A stretch of DNA of 64,000 nucleotides from Dryocosmus kuriphilus (Eukaryota > Arthropoda > Insecta > Hymenoptera > Cynipidae), in the NCBI GenBank assembly GCA_038277395.1, contig CM076190.1, positions 246,183,256 to 246,247,255 on the forward strand. Reading direction: 5' to 3'. This document shows, piece after piece, positions 54,541-64,000 of the stretch (its first letter is position 1; each line of letters begins with the position of its first letter). The notes beneath the pieces are model-generated. The model had not been told where the DNA came from and searched no databases. It worked only from the letters and a program-made list of their open reading frames with translations. Made by a program: the position numbers and the translations under genes.

Positions 54541-54910
54541 ATGCTCGCTTCTCCACTCGTTCACTCACTACTTCACTCAACCATTCACTGTAACAATTAA
54601 TCAATCTCACAGTTCATTACTCCGAGAATCCATCACTCACATACTCCACTCCATTCCACTTCGCTGACTCAACTCCACTCACTCTTCTCACTCCACTTAC
54701 TCCAGTGACCCCAATCCACTCCTTTCGCTATGCTTACTTCACTCACTTAACTTACTCCACTCTACTCCACTCACCCCACTCCCTTCACTTACTCCACACT
54801 ACTGATTCCACTCATTCCTCTCATTCCATTCCATTCTACTTACTCCAATCCCTACACTCCACTCAATCCACTCAAATACTCAATCATTCACTCACTCACT
54901 CATTGTATCA
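54541..54910. repeat. CACTC-rich low-complexity tract
   Basis: About 370 bp dominated by CACTC, CATTC and TACTC pentamers (for example CTCCACTCACTC) on the plus strand, almost purine-free over long runs. Confidence 0.85.
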
Positions 54911-56069
54911 GTTAATCAGTCACTTAATCGGTTCTCAAGATATTGAATTTTTTCCGCTTTTTATTCAATTGGCCACACTGTCAGATTCAAATTAATTTTT
55001 CTCATAAATTGCTGTCCCACATGAAAATACTTTGACGAAGTTTGAACCTGATCAAAGAAGTTTGGTTTTTTTGGGCAAGGTCACTTCAGAAATAATGCCG
55101 TATCTGCTCCTTGGTATGCTGCTTTTTCGAATTTTGAAAACATAAGCATTTCTCTAACTCTAAGTTTAAGTAGGACGAAACTGCTCATTTCTTAATAAGA
55201 ATGTGTGAATTTATTTAAGATTTTTCTTATATAGATTAAGAGAATATTATAGAAATGAGGAGATTGGCAAATAGAATAATTTAAACAAAGAACTCGACTG
55301 TGTAATATTTTGAATTTTATTGAAGTAATAACAAGGTAATTTTTTGATACGTGTAAATAAGCAGCGTCACGTTCACGAACATAGCGTATTTATAAGATAC
55401 TGATTCAAAATGAAGAAAAAAAGAATTCTTTGCACACTTAATCTGTTCGATCTTACTTTACTCAAGTTAGAACTAACTCATTTATAATGTGTACACTCAC
55501 AGAGATATGTATACTAAGAAATTCGATAAAATACAACAGGGCGCACCTGATACATGTAGAGTCATATTAAATAAGAAAATTAATTGCCTGAGTCTCAAAA
55601 TTAAATAGAAGTAATCAAGGGAGTACACGCAAGGGAATATAAGTTTACATCAGACAACAAATGAACGCGAGCGACACTTGCGGGAACTTAATTTTCGTAA
55701 AAATGTCTACATTGCATACGAAAATATTTTTTATAACTCGGCTGCCATATGCAACACCATGTTATTCGTACAGATTTCAAGATTAGGATTTGCCACCGAA
55801 TTCATGTTTTTCTCCAAATATTTAGGAGCATCTCTCTAAATCCGATAATGTGTCGAAAACGAGACTTCAAGATAATTATATTGAGCTTAAAGAACCTTTG
55901 ACTTTGAAGCTACACAAAAGTGGATCGAAACGTTGCATAACCGAAAACAGTAATTACAACACTTAAAAGTACAAATACATATTCATCTTATTCTACAATT
56001 CTACTGGTGGTTTTAAGATTTCAAGTAGGGGAGTGACAGCTAAGGAGGCAGTACGGGGCACGGCGGGTT
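54911..56069. other. AT-rich stretch, no gene recognised
   Basis: Scanned on both strands; only short unrecognised frames and no clear repeat. Confidence 0.45.
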
Positions 56070-56669
56070 TTACAAATAACGCCCGTGTTTGTAGATTTTA
56101 TATAAATTTTTTGCACCAAATAACATTTCTTGGTTGATAAGATAGTGCCGTAAAGTGAATTCTGTTTTAAAATATGTACTAGAAGTGTAATTATAAAAAC
56201 AGACAGTTTTAGCGGAAACAGATAGAAAAGTCTTTGGCACGAATGTACTTACAGCATATTTCAAAAGACTTGAAGCATGATAAAGTTCTGTTCTAATAGG
56301 TGAAGTATTTTTTAAACATCTGGTATCGTAAATGTTCCATAAACGCTGTAATGTATTAAAATTAATTAAGTTTTGCAACATCGCGTACGGTGGGATAACA
56401 TAGCATAACATAAAGTAACATAACTTAACATCTATTGAAGGAAATTGACGATTTCTACACACATGATATAATTTCCACGGAACAACAGGGTATAACTGGG
56501 TTTTAACACAAACTTTACTTTGATTGATAAGAAGACATTTATTTAGTGTTGAACGTGTTTCAAGTAATTTTTTTTTATTACAATTCAACCTAAGAATAAT
56601 TGTTGTACTGTATACTTTTTCTACAATGTTCATATTGTTGAAATAAACCAACTTTAATATTACATCCAC
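56070..56669 (-). CDS. Unrecognised 199-codon open frame
   Basis: The longest open frame not explained by a mobile element. Starts MDVILKLVYFNNMNIVEKVY and ends NLYKIYKHGRYL. Composition is rich in Leu, Tyr, Asn, Lys and Cys, as expected from AT-rich DNA. A CFY/CYV-rich patch (KLCYFMLCYVIPPY) derives from a local CATAAC tandem near 56397-56431. No signal peptide, domain or splice context. Chance is possible, though 199 codons is long for sequence of this base composition. Confidence 0.25.
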   Translation of the reverse strand: MDVILKLVYFNNMNIVEKVYSTTIILRLNCNKKKLLETRSTLNKCLLINQSKVCVKTQLYPVVPWKLYHVCRNRQFPSIDVKLCYFMLCYVIPPYAMLQNLINFNTLQRLWNIYDTRCLKNTSPIRTELYHASSLLKYAVSTFVPKTFLSVSAKTVCFYNYTSSTYFKTEFTLRHYLINQEMLFGAKNLYKIYKHGRYL

Positions 56670-57050
56670 CGTATCCCAGAGTATGGGGCACGCCTATCGA
56701 AATGCAGCAACCATGAATTAATTAAATGTCTAATAATGACGATGTTCAAAAGCGGGTTTGAATTATAATATGTGTTCCCTGATATTACGAGCCTCGCCTT
56801 ACGGGTTTGTGCTTAGTAGCAAGGCGAAAAAAAACACCAAACCTTCGGGGATTCCTTAGAAAACCCAAAAACCTCCATTCTACAGCAAATTGTTGATACA
56901 AAAGTACATGCATTGAACAATTCATGAATCTTTTTACGAAGAAACATTGTAAATTAAGGAAGTCTCAGCGATACAAAGGAAAAGTGCCTTCTCATATGTG
57001 CTCCTCCAGCCAGCTCATCCGAATCAGAAAACCAAAAAGACTTTCTTAGT

Positions 57051-57229
57051 ATATGGCTGTACTTTGTTCGTGAACGAAGGATTTCTATTTTAACTGAAGA
57101 CTTTTTTTTATTGAAGAAAAACGGAAAACTGAGTCTCCAAATAGCAAGACTTTTTCGTAAATTTTCTGCCATTTTCTCTAGAATTATTTTTCGACAAACC
57201 CTTCTTTCACGAACAAGGTACAGTCATAT
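57051..57229. repeat. Short inverted repeat
   Basis: ATATGGCTGTACTTTGTTCG at 57051 pairs with the complement of 57196-57229 (arms ~33 bp, four mismatches), with a 110-bp loop. Confidence 0.7.
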
Positions 57230-57599
57230 TCCAACAGACCATTCTCGGCTTATGTATTTCAGATGAAATGGATAGATTAAATCGTGGACGCCGCAGAAAC
57301 CCTCCGAAAATCAGGTCTTCCCAACATGGCTGCAACTTCCCTACCTTGCAATACCCCTCAACAAAAGAATTCATGAAAATCCCGCGTGGAAACGCTTCAA
57401 TGGGAGATCCACGGCTCAAGATTGCTTTAGAGTGAGATAAGCGTGGTCTAAGGGTGGTTCAAGATTGGTAAATCTTCTCCCATTGTTATCCCATGATCTT
57501 CCCATGATTATGAACAATGGCTCAAGCATGGATAATGGCCCCATTTCCAGTATCTGCCCATGATTGAACTGATGTACTTTCAATGAACTTAAAGAAATT

Positions 57600-58265
57600 T
57601 TTTATGACGGAGATAATTCACTCAATTTTTCTAGCTTTTTCAAGATTATTGGTGGAAATTTTATTCCTCAATTTGCGACATTTTTCACTCAGTCTTTCTC
57701 GCCTTATCAAGAGGATTGTTGGAGATTTTTTTTTTATTGAAAATGTTGAAGATGGACATAATTTACTCAATTCTTCTCGTCTTTTCAAGAGGATTGAAGG
57801 AGATTATTTTTAGGAAAATTTTGATGATGGACATAATTTACTGAACTTTTCTCTCTTTTTAAAGAGTATTGGAGAGCAAAAAAGTACTTTTATTGTACTT
57901 AGTGAAATTGTTTAATATGAACAGAAATTTACTGAACTTTTCTGCATTTGTCACTAGAATTTCGAAAGAAAATTACACTTGTGTTGGAAATTGCAAAATT
58001 TTTGAAGATCGAGAAAATTTAGTAAGTTTCTATCGCCATTTCGAGAGAACTGGTAAACATTTGTTTTCAATATACAGTAAAGTTATGCCGAAATAGCAAA
58101 ATCTTATAAGATGACATAAAATTACTTCCTCCCTACGTAATTCTCTTAAAAAGGCGAAAAAATTGCGTAAATTATGTCGACTTTCAGAAATGTTGCCAAT
58201 TTCTAGAAAAAAAATCTAGACTATCCGCTTGTAAAGGAGAGGAAAATTGAGTGAATTATGTCCAT
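57600..58265. repeat. ~76-bp tandem repeat with inverted continuation
   Basis: Units containing GACATAATTTACTCAATTCT and CTTTTCAAGAGGATTG occur at about 57600, 57675, 57752 and 57828, decaying toward 58060. From 58130 to 58265 the same words appear inverted (GAAAATTGAGTGAATTATGTC). Small open frames here are by-products. Confidence 0.7.
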
Positions 58266-58440
58266 CGTAAGAGAACCATGAGCCAACCATGGTTGAAAAT
58301 TGCAAGAGTAGAAAGAAAACTTAAACTTAAGAGCACCATGGACGAAGGTTGCAATACTGAAAAGAGGAATATAAGACTTGAGAGGGCCATAGGGCAACCG
58401 TGGCCAAATATTGCGAGACTGAAGGAAGACATTTGCACTT
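58266..58440. repeat. ~60-bp degenerate repeat, three copies
   Basis: CCATGAGCCAACCATGGTTG, CACCATGGACGAAGGTTGCA and CCATAGGGCAACCGTGG-type units, each followed by A(T)ATTGC(A/G)A(G)A(C/G)T. Confidence 0.55.
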
Positions 58441-58660
58441 GAATCACAACATGATTACTTTTGTGGCAAGAAAAGGGTGGCTGTTGCCACTTTCAACAGC
58501 AAAACACAAAATACAAAAAGCTTGCGATGCTAAACGTTTTAACAGTCATCATTCTCTAGCGTCAAAATTCGTACTTTTGACAACAGCTAGTTTCCGTAAG
58601 TACAAACTTTAGCAACAACAATTAGCACGATGCTGGTAAAAGCTACATAATCTACTTTTG
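58441..58660. repeat. 777-bp satellite, left fragment
   Basis: Matches part of the unit at 61382-64000: CAAAATACAAAAAGCTTGCG, CTAAACGTTTTA, TCTCTAGCGTCAAA and TCGTACTTTTGACAACA. It ends at TCTACTTTTG, the target duplication of the foldback element. Confidence 0.85.
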
Positions 58661-61371
58661 TGGTCGGTTGCAGTAGCCCCCCCACCACAAATTTTTGAAA
58701 GTGGCTCAACTGCAATCGATTGCACCCCAAATGCGCTCCATCGCACCACAAAAGAAAAATTTTGCGCCGCAAAACTGTAGAAGTTATCGCAAGGGTAACG
58801 GCGGGGGGGCTATTGAGACGCTATCCCCCCCACTTTTGATAACATCATTTTTTCATGAATAGACTTGTAGTGCTTCAAATGCGCTCCATCGCACCACTGA
58901 TAATAACTATTGCACCCCCACCAAAATCCTGTTATTAACGATGCAAAGTGGGGGGACTAGCGCGATTATCTTCAAAAATGGGAATTTTCTAAAATTCTTT
59001 GCGCCACATTTCTCAGCTTCAAATGTGCTCTGTTGCATCACCAATTAAAAATTTTGCGCCAAATAACTGACAGAGATAGAAATTGGTGGGGGGGGGGGGG
59101 GCTGGCACGACGCAGGGGTTAATTAATTTAATATGCCTCCTTATGCACATTTTATTAATGGGACATAATGTACTCCAAATGCGCTCCATTGCACCACGAA
59201 AAATTTCCCATTCCGATAAGGAATAATCAAGAAATTAAGACCTTAACCCCTGCAGCAGGTGATTACCCCTGCTTACCCTGATTTTAAAAATTTACTGCAA
59301 ATTAGATTATGAATAATCAATTCGATTTGATTTCAAATGCGCTCTATTGCACCATTAACTAAAAAAATCCTACTTTTAAACTACACTGCAAAAAGCATAA
59401 ATTTTTAGTGGGGGGGGGGGGCTGGTGCGACGCTATGTATAATTACCGTACTAATTAACATTTGTACATTTTCTCTGGCACATTCCAAAGGGCTTCAAAG
59501 AGCTCCATCGCACTACTAAAAACTTCCATTGTGCTAAATTAGGTGTGCTGCTTTTGAGCGCGTAAATACATGTGGGGCGGCTAGTGAGACGATTTGCATA
59601 ATTACCGTTCTAATGATCATTTTTACATTTTCTCTGGCACATTCCAAAGAGCTTCAAATGCACTCCATCGCACCACTGAAAACTTCAATTACGCTGAATT
59701 AGAAGTAGTTTAAAAGTGTGTTTTAAAATTATCACTTTTCTATTTTCCCTGGCACATTCGAAACACAGGCGGACCGGCCGAACGCAGTGGTTATCTTACA
59801 GCGCAACCACAAAATAATCCTAAAATAACCGTAAAGTAATCTAGCAATTTAGTGAATGAAAGAATCAAAATTAATGTTTATATTGTTTTTTACAATTCTA
59901 CTTTAAATTTTACGTTAGAAAGTGAACATATAAGAAGAAAAAAGTTTTTTTTTTTCGGCGGTAAAGTTTAAAAAAATATAATGTGATAAATTTTTTAAAT
60001 AAAAAAAAGCCTCATTTAGAGTAATACAATAAGGCTAAACATTATAGCGATCAATAAACTATAGTTTAAACATACAGTTAAGTATCACAAATAAACAATG
60101 GTATTATAAAAAAAATAACATAAATGTAAAATCTAATACTTACCTTCATATAATTTCCTTTTTATTTCCAAGTAGAATCAATAAACACAAATAAAAAATA
60201 TGAATAGAAGAAATAATCGTAGCGAATTTCTGTAAGCAATAACATATGCTAAAGTCTCTAAGTTGCATTCAAATTTTTTTTAAATTGTCGAGAAGTCTTT
60301 CAAATCTACTTTTCACACCTGAAAGGAAGCCACTTTACCGACTGCGGTTATCGACAGTGCCAGAGAAAATGTAAAAATTATCATTAGAACGGTAATTATG
60401 CAAATCGTCTCACTGGCCGCCCCACCTGCATTTACGCGCTCAAAACCAGCACACCTAATTTAGCGCAATGAAAGTTTTCAGTGGTGCGATGGAGCGCATT
60501 TGAAGCCCCTTGGAATGTGCCAGAGAAAATGTACAAAATATGTGAAATAATACGGTAATTATACATAGCATCGCACCAGCCCCCCCCCCCCCCCCACTAA
60601 AAATTCATGCTTTTTGCAGTGTAGTTTAAAAGTAGGATTTTTTTAGTTAGTGGTGCAATAGAGCGCATTTGAAATCAAATCGAATTGATTATTCATAATC
60701 TAATTTGTAGTAAATTTTTAAAATCAGGGTAAGCAGGGGTAATCACCTGCTGCAGGGGTTAAGGTCTTAATTTCTTGATTATTCCTTATCGGAATGGGAA
60801 ATTTTTCGTGGTGCAATGAAGCGCATTTGGAGTACATTATGTCCCATTAATAAAATGTGCATAAGGAGGCATATTAAATTAATTAACCCCTGCGTACTGC
60901 CAGCCCCCCCCCCCTCACCAATTTCTATCTCTGTCAGTTATTTGGCGCAAAATGTTTAATTGGTGGTGCAACAGAGCGCATTTGAAGCTGAGGAATGTGG
61001 CACAAAGGATTTTAGAAAATTCCCATTTTTGAAGAAAATCGCGCTACCCCCCCCCCCCCCCCCCCCCCCCCCACTTTGCATCGTTAATAACAGGATTTTG
61101 GTGGGGGTGCAATATTATCAGTAGTGCGATGGAGCGCATTTGAAGCACTACAAGTCTATTCATTAAAAAATGATGTTATCAAAAGTGGGGGGATAGCGTC
61201 TCACTAGCCCCCCCCCCCCCCCCCCCCCCCACCGTCACCCTTGCGAAAACTTCTACAGTTTTGCGGCGCAAAATTTTTCTTTTTTGGTGCGATGGAGCGC
61301 ATTTGGGGTGCAATCGATTGCAGTTGGGCCACTTTCAAAAATTTGTGGTGGGGGAGCTACTGCGACCGAAC
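58661..61371. mobile_element. Foldback/Mutator-like element with subrepeat arms
   Basis: Two ~1.0-kb inverted arms (about 58661-59640 and 60350-61371) flank a ~0.7-kb AT-rich centre without coding capacity. Outer ends are GGTCGGTTGCAGTAGC and (complement) GTTCGGTCGCAGTAGC. TCTACTTTTG lies on both sides (58651-58660 and 61372-61381), a 10-bp target duplication. Each arm is a series of ~155-bp subrepeats centred on AAATGCGCTCCATCGCACCA (about 58730, 58879, 59029, 59177, 59336, 59490, 59655). Tandem-built arms recall Drosophila FB elements; a 9-10 bp duplication recalls Mutator-like elements. Confidence 0.85.
61047..61230. repeat. Long C homopolymers in the right arm
   Basis: C runs of about 26 (61047-61072) and 23 (61208-61230); others at 60580-60595 (16). 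G runs in the left arm lie at 59088-59101 (14) and 59410-59421 (12). Lengths differ between paired positions of the arms, as expected for slippage or sequencing error. Confidence 0.85.
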
Positions 61372-61381
61372 TCTACTTTTG

Positions 61382-64000
61382 ATGAAATCTATTTAAGTTC
61401 TGTGCTGGAAAGGGGGTTGACCACGGATCTAAAACTCTTAACAGCATTGTGCTAATCGTTCCTGTTAAAGCTTCTACATTCGGAAGCTTGCTGTTGTCAA
61501 AAGTACGACTCATCACGCAAGATAACGATGATTGTTAAAACGTTTACTATCACGAGTTTTTGTATTTTGTGTTTTCTTTCTATTGAAACTTCCAACAGCC
61601 ACCCTTTTGTTCCGTCAAAATTTTTTACATTCAACAGCAGAGCGAACATTCATACGGTCAAAAATTACAACAACCACACTTTTCTTGTGTAAAAAATGGT
61701 ATTTTTCACATCTGCTCTAAAATTGTATGTTGTCAAAAGTACAGTGTGCATTTGGTTCATTCCAGAAGTCTCCAAGTTTCGTGACCCCATGAATCCGAAA
61801 AATAATGGGCTTACGTTCGGAAGGCACAAAATATACCCCGTACGTTTGAAAACATGTACATTTTACACCGGATGAGAAAAAGCCCATTTTTGACTCAAGG
61901 AAAGTGTGGTTGTTGTAATTTTTGACAGTATAAATGTTCGCTCTGCCGTTAAAAGTACAAATTTTGAGGCAAGGAAAAGGTGGATGTTGGAACTCTCACA
62001 GGAAAACACAAAATACAAAAGCTTGCGATGCTAAACGTTTTAGCAATCATTATTCTCTAGCGTCAAAGTTCGTACTTTTGACAACAACCAGCTTCCGGAA
62101 GTACAAACCTTAGCAGCAGAAATTAGAAAAATGTTGCTAAAAGCTTCATGATCTACTCTTGATGAAATCTATTAAAGTTCTGTGCTGGAAAGGGTTTCAC
62201 CATGGATCTAATGTTTTTAACAGCATTGTGTTAATCGTTGCTGTTAGAGCTTGTACTTTCGGAAACTTGCTGTTGTCAAAAGTACGACTCTTCACGCAAG
62301 ATAACGATAATTGTTAAAGCCTTTAATATCACGAGTTTTTGTATTTTGTATTTTCTTTCTGTTGAAGCTTCCAACAGCCACCCCTTTGTTCCGTCAAAAT
62401 TTTTACTTGCAACAGCAGAGCGAACATTCATACTGTCAAAAATTACAACAACCACACTTTTCTTGTGTAAAAAATGGTATTTTTCACATCTGCTCTAAAA
62501 TTGTATGTTGTCAAAAGTACAGTGTGCATTTGGTTCATTCCAGAAGTCTCCAAGTTTCGTGACCCCATGAATCCGAAAAATAATGGCTTACGTTCGGAAG
62601 GCACAAAATATACCCCGTACGTTTGAAAACATGTACATTTTACACCGGATGAGAAAAAGCCCATTTTTGACTCAAGGAAAGTGTGGTTGTTGTAATTTTT
62701 GACAGTATAAATGTTCGCTCTGCCGTTAAAAGTACAAATTTTGAGGCAAGGAAAAGGTGGATGTTGGAACTCTCACAGGAAAACACAAAATACAAAAGCT
62801 TGCGATGCTAAACGTTTTAGCAATCATTATTCTCTAGCGTCAAAGTTCGTACTTTTGACAACAACCAGCTTCCGGAAGTACAAACCTTAGCAGCAGAAAT
62901 TAGAAAAATGTTGCTAAAAGCTTCATGATCTACTCTTGATGAAATCTATTAAAGTTCTGTGCTGGAAAGGGTTTCACCATGGATCTAATGTTTTTAACAG
63001 CATTGTGTTAATCGTTGCTGTTAGAGCTTGTACTTTCGGAAACTTGCTGTTGTCAAAAGTACGACTCTTCACGCAAGATAACGATAATTGTTAAAGCCTT
63101 TAATATCACGAGTTTTTGTATTTTGTATTTTCTTTCTGTTGAAGCTTCCAACAGCCACCCCTTTGTTCCGTCAAAATTTTTACTTGCAACAGCAGAGCGA
63201 ACATTCATACTGTCAAAAATTACAACAACCACACTTTTCTTGCGTAAAAAATGGTATTTTTCACATCTGCTCTAAAATTATATGTTGTCAAAAGTACAGT
63301 GTGCATTTGGTGAATGCCCGAGATCTTCACGTTTCGTGACCCCATGAATCCAAAGAATAATGTTTTACGTTGGGAATGCACCAAGTGTACACCGTACGGT
63401 TGGCTACATGTACATTTTACACCAAACGTGAATAAGCTCATTTTGGCGCAAGAAAAGTGTGGTTGTTGTAATTTTTGACAGTATAAATGTTCGCTCTACT
63501 GCTAAAAGTACTACTTTCGAGGCAAGAAAAGGGTGGCTGTTGGAACACTCAACAGCAAAATACAAAATACAAAAGCTTGTGATGCTGAACGTATTAACAA
63601 TCATTATTATCTAGTGTCAATGTTCTTTTCATTTGACAGCAGTCAGTTTCTGGAAGTACTGTCTTTAACAACAACGAATAACAAAATGCTGCTAAACGTT
63701 TAATGATCTACGCCTGACGAAACTTATTAAAATTCTGTGCTGCAAATGGGGTGGACCATGGATTATGAAATTTTTAACAGCATTGTGTTAATCGTTGCTG
63801 TTGCAGCTTGTACCGTCGGATACAGGCTGTTGTCAAATGTACGACTTTTGACGCAAGATAATGATTCTTCAAACGTTTGATATCACAAATTCTTGTATTT
63901 CTTGTTCTGCTGTTGAAACTTCTAACAGGCACACTTTCCTTGCGACAAAACTTGTACCTTTGACAACAGGCAGTTTTCAAAAGTTCAAACTTTAATAGCA
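61382..64000. repeat. ~777-bp tandem satellite of hairpin units
   Basis: The anchor AAGTACGACT (ATGTACGACT in the last copy) recurs at 61501, 62280, 63057 and 63837 (spacing 777-780 bp). Copies around 62028-62804 and 62805-63240 are nearly identical; outer ones are more diverged. Within a unit, about 62262-62470 is the inverted complement of about 62680-62875 (for example GAGCGAACATTCATACTGTC against GACAGTATAAATGTTCGCTC). The array runs off the right edge. Short open frames, repeated at 777-bp spacing, are by-products. Confidence 0.92.

Noticed and set aside
57583..58442. Small ORFs as secreted peptides
   Set aside because: Lie in direct and inverted ~76-bp and ~60-bp repeats without conserved frame.
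61532..63441. Repeated 60-86-codon ORFs (for example 62238..62498 and 63015..63275) as a gene family
   Set aside because: They recur at exactly the satellite period and on both strands of its dyad; by-products of the 777-bp repeat.
58441..64000. CRISPR-like array
   Set aside because: Eukaryotic context; units are 155 or 777 bp with diverged sequence and no spacer pattern.

Overview
The window is strongly AT-rich eukaryotic DNA made almost entirely of transposable elements and tandem repeats. Element types (BEL/Pao, an errantivirus with an env gene, mariner, Tc1, Transib, RTE-like LINEs, a DUF4817-type Tc element) point to an insect with a large, repeat-rich genome. A hymenopteran is plausible, but nothing fixes the species. 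I see no rRNA, no convincing functional tRNA, no CRISPR and no bacterial-style operons. Only one short stretch (38767..39080) looks as if it could be a host exon. All assignments rest on reading motifs by eye; no search was run.

Layout. 1-2.2 kb: 5' part of a LINE (minus strand) running off the left edge. 2.8-4.1 kb: probable solo LTR. 4.3-7.5 kb: degenerate coding-like repeats, a 142-bp tandem array, and an inverted-repeat element split by a SINE. 7.5-9.9 kb: no gene. 10.3-15.2 kb: an RTE-type LINE (plus strand) broken by a DUF4817/Tc transposon (10502..12901) and a Tc1 element (13768..14946). 15.2-21.2 kb: a decayed BEL/Pao element, then a copia scrap and a mariner (22343..23663). 23.7-38.0 kb: an AT-rich satellite of ~370-bp units split by an errantivirus-like provirus (26869..37415) that carries an extra inverted LTR at its left end. 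A mariner whose 3' end is triplicated sits in the provirus integrase.

39.4-49.0 kb: a second LINE (minus strand) cut into four pieces by a mariner with an intact 363-codon transposase (39541..40873), a Transib element (41649..44024) and a DDE_1/pogo-like element (45431..48486). 50.4-52.1 kb: a second, decayed Transib transposase on the plus strand. 53.0-54.5 kb: a decayed DDE_Tnp_4 transposase with a SWIM-type zinc finger. 57-64 kb: tandem repeats, including a ~777-bp satellite whose unit is itself a hairpin, split by a 2.7-kb foldback element with arms of ~155-bp subrepeats and long C/G homopolymers.

There is no host pathway here; the genes relate to each other through nesting. Each DNA transposon is delimited by terminal repeats plus a target duplication and by the split reading frame of its host element, so relative insertion order can be read directly. 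The most notable single item is the Transib element (the superfamily RAG1 derives from): one end is exactly CACAGTG and the other TACAGTG, with flanking 5-bp sequences matching at 4 of 5 positions.
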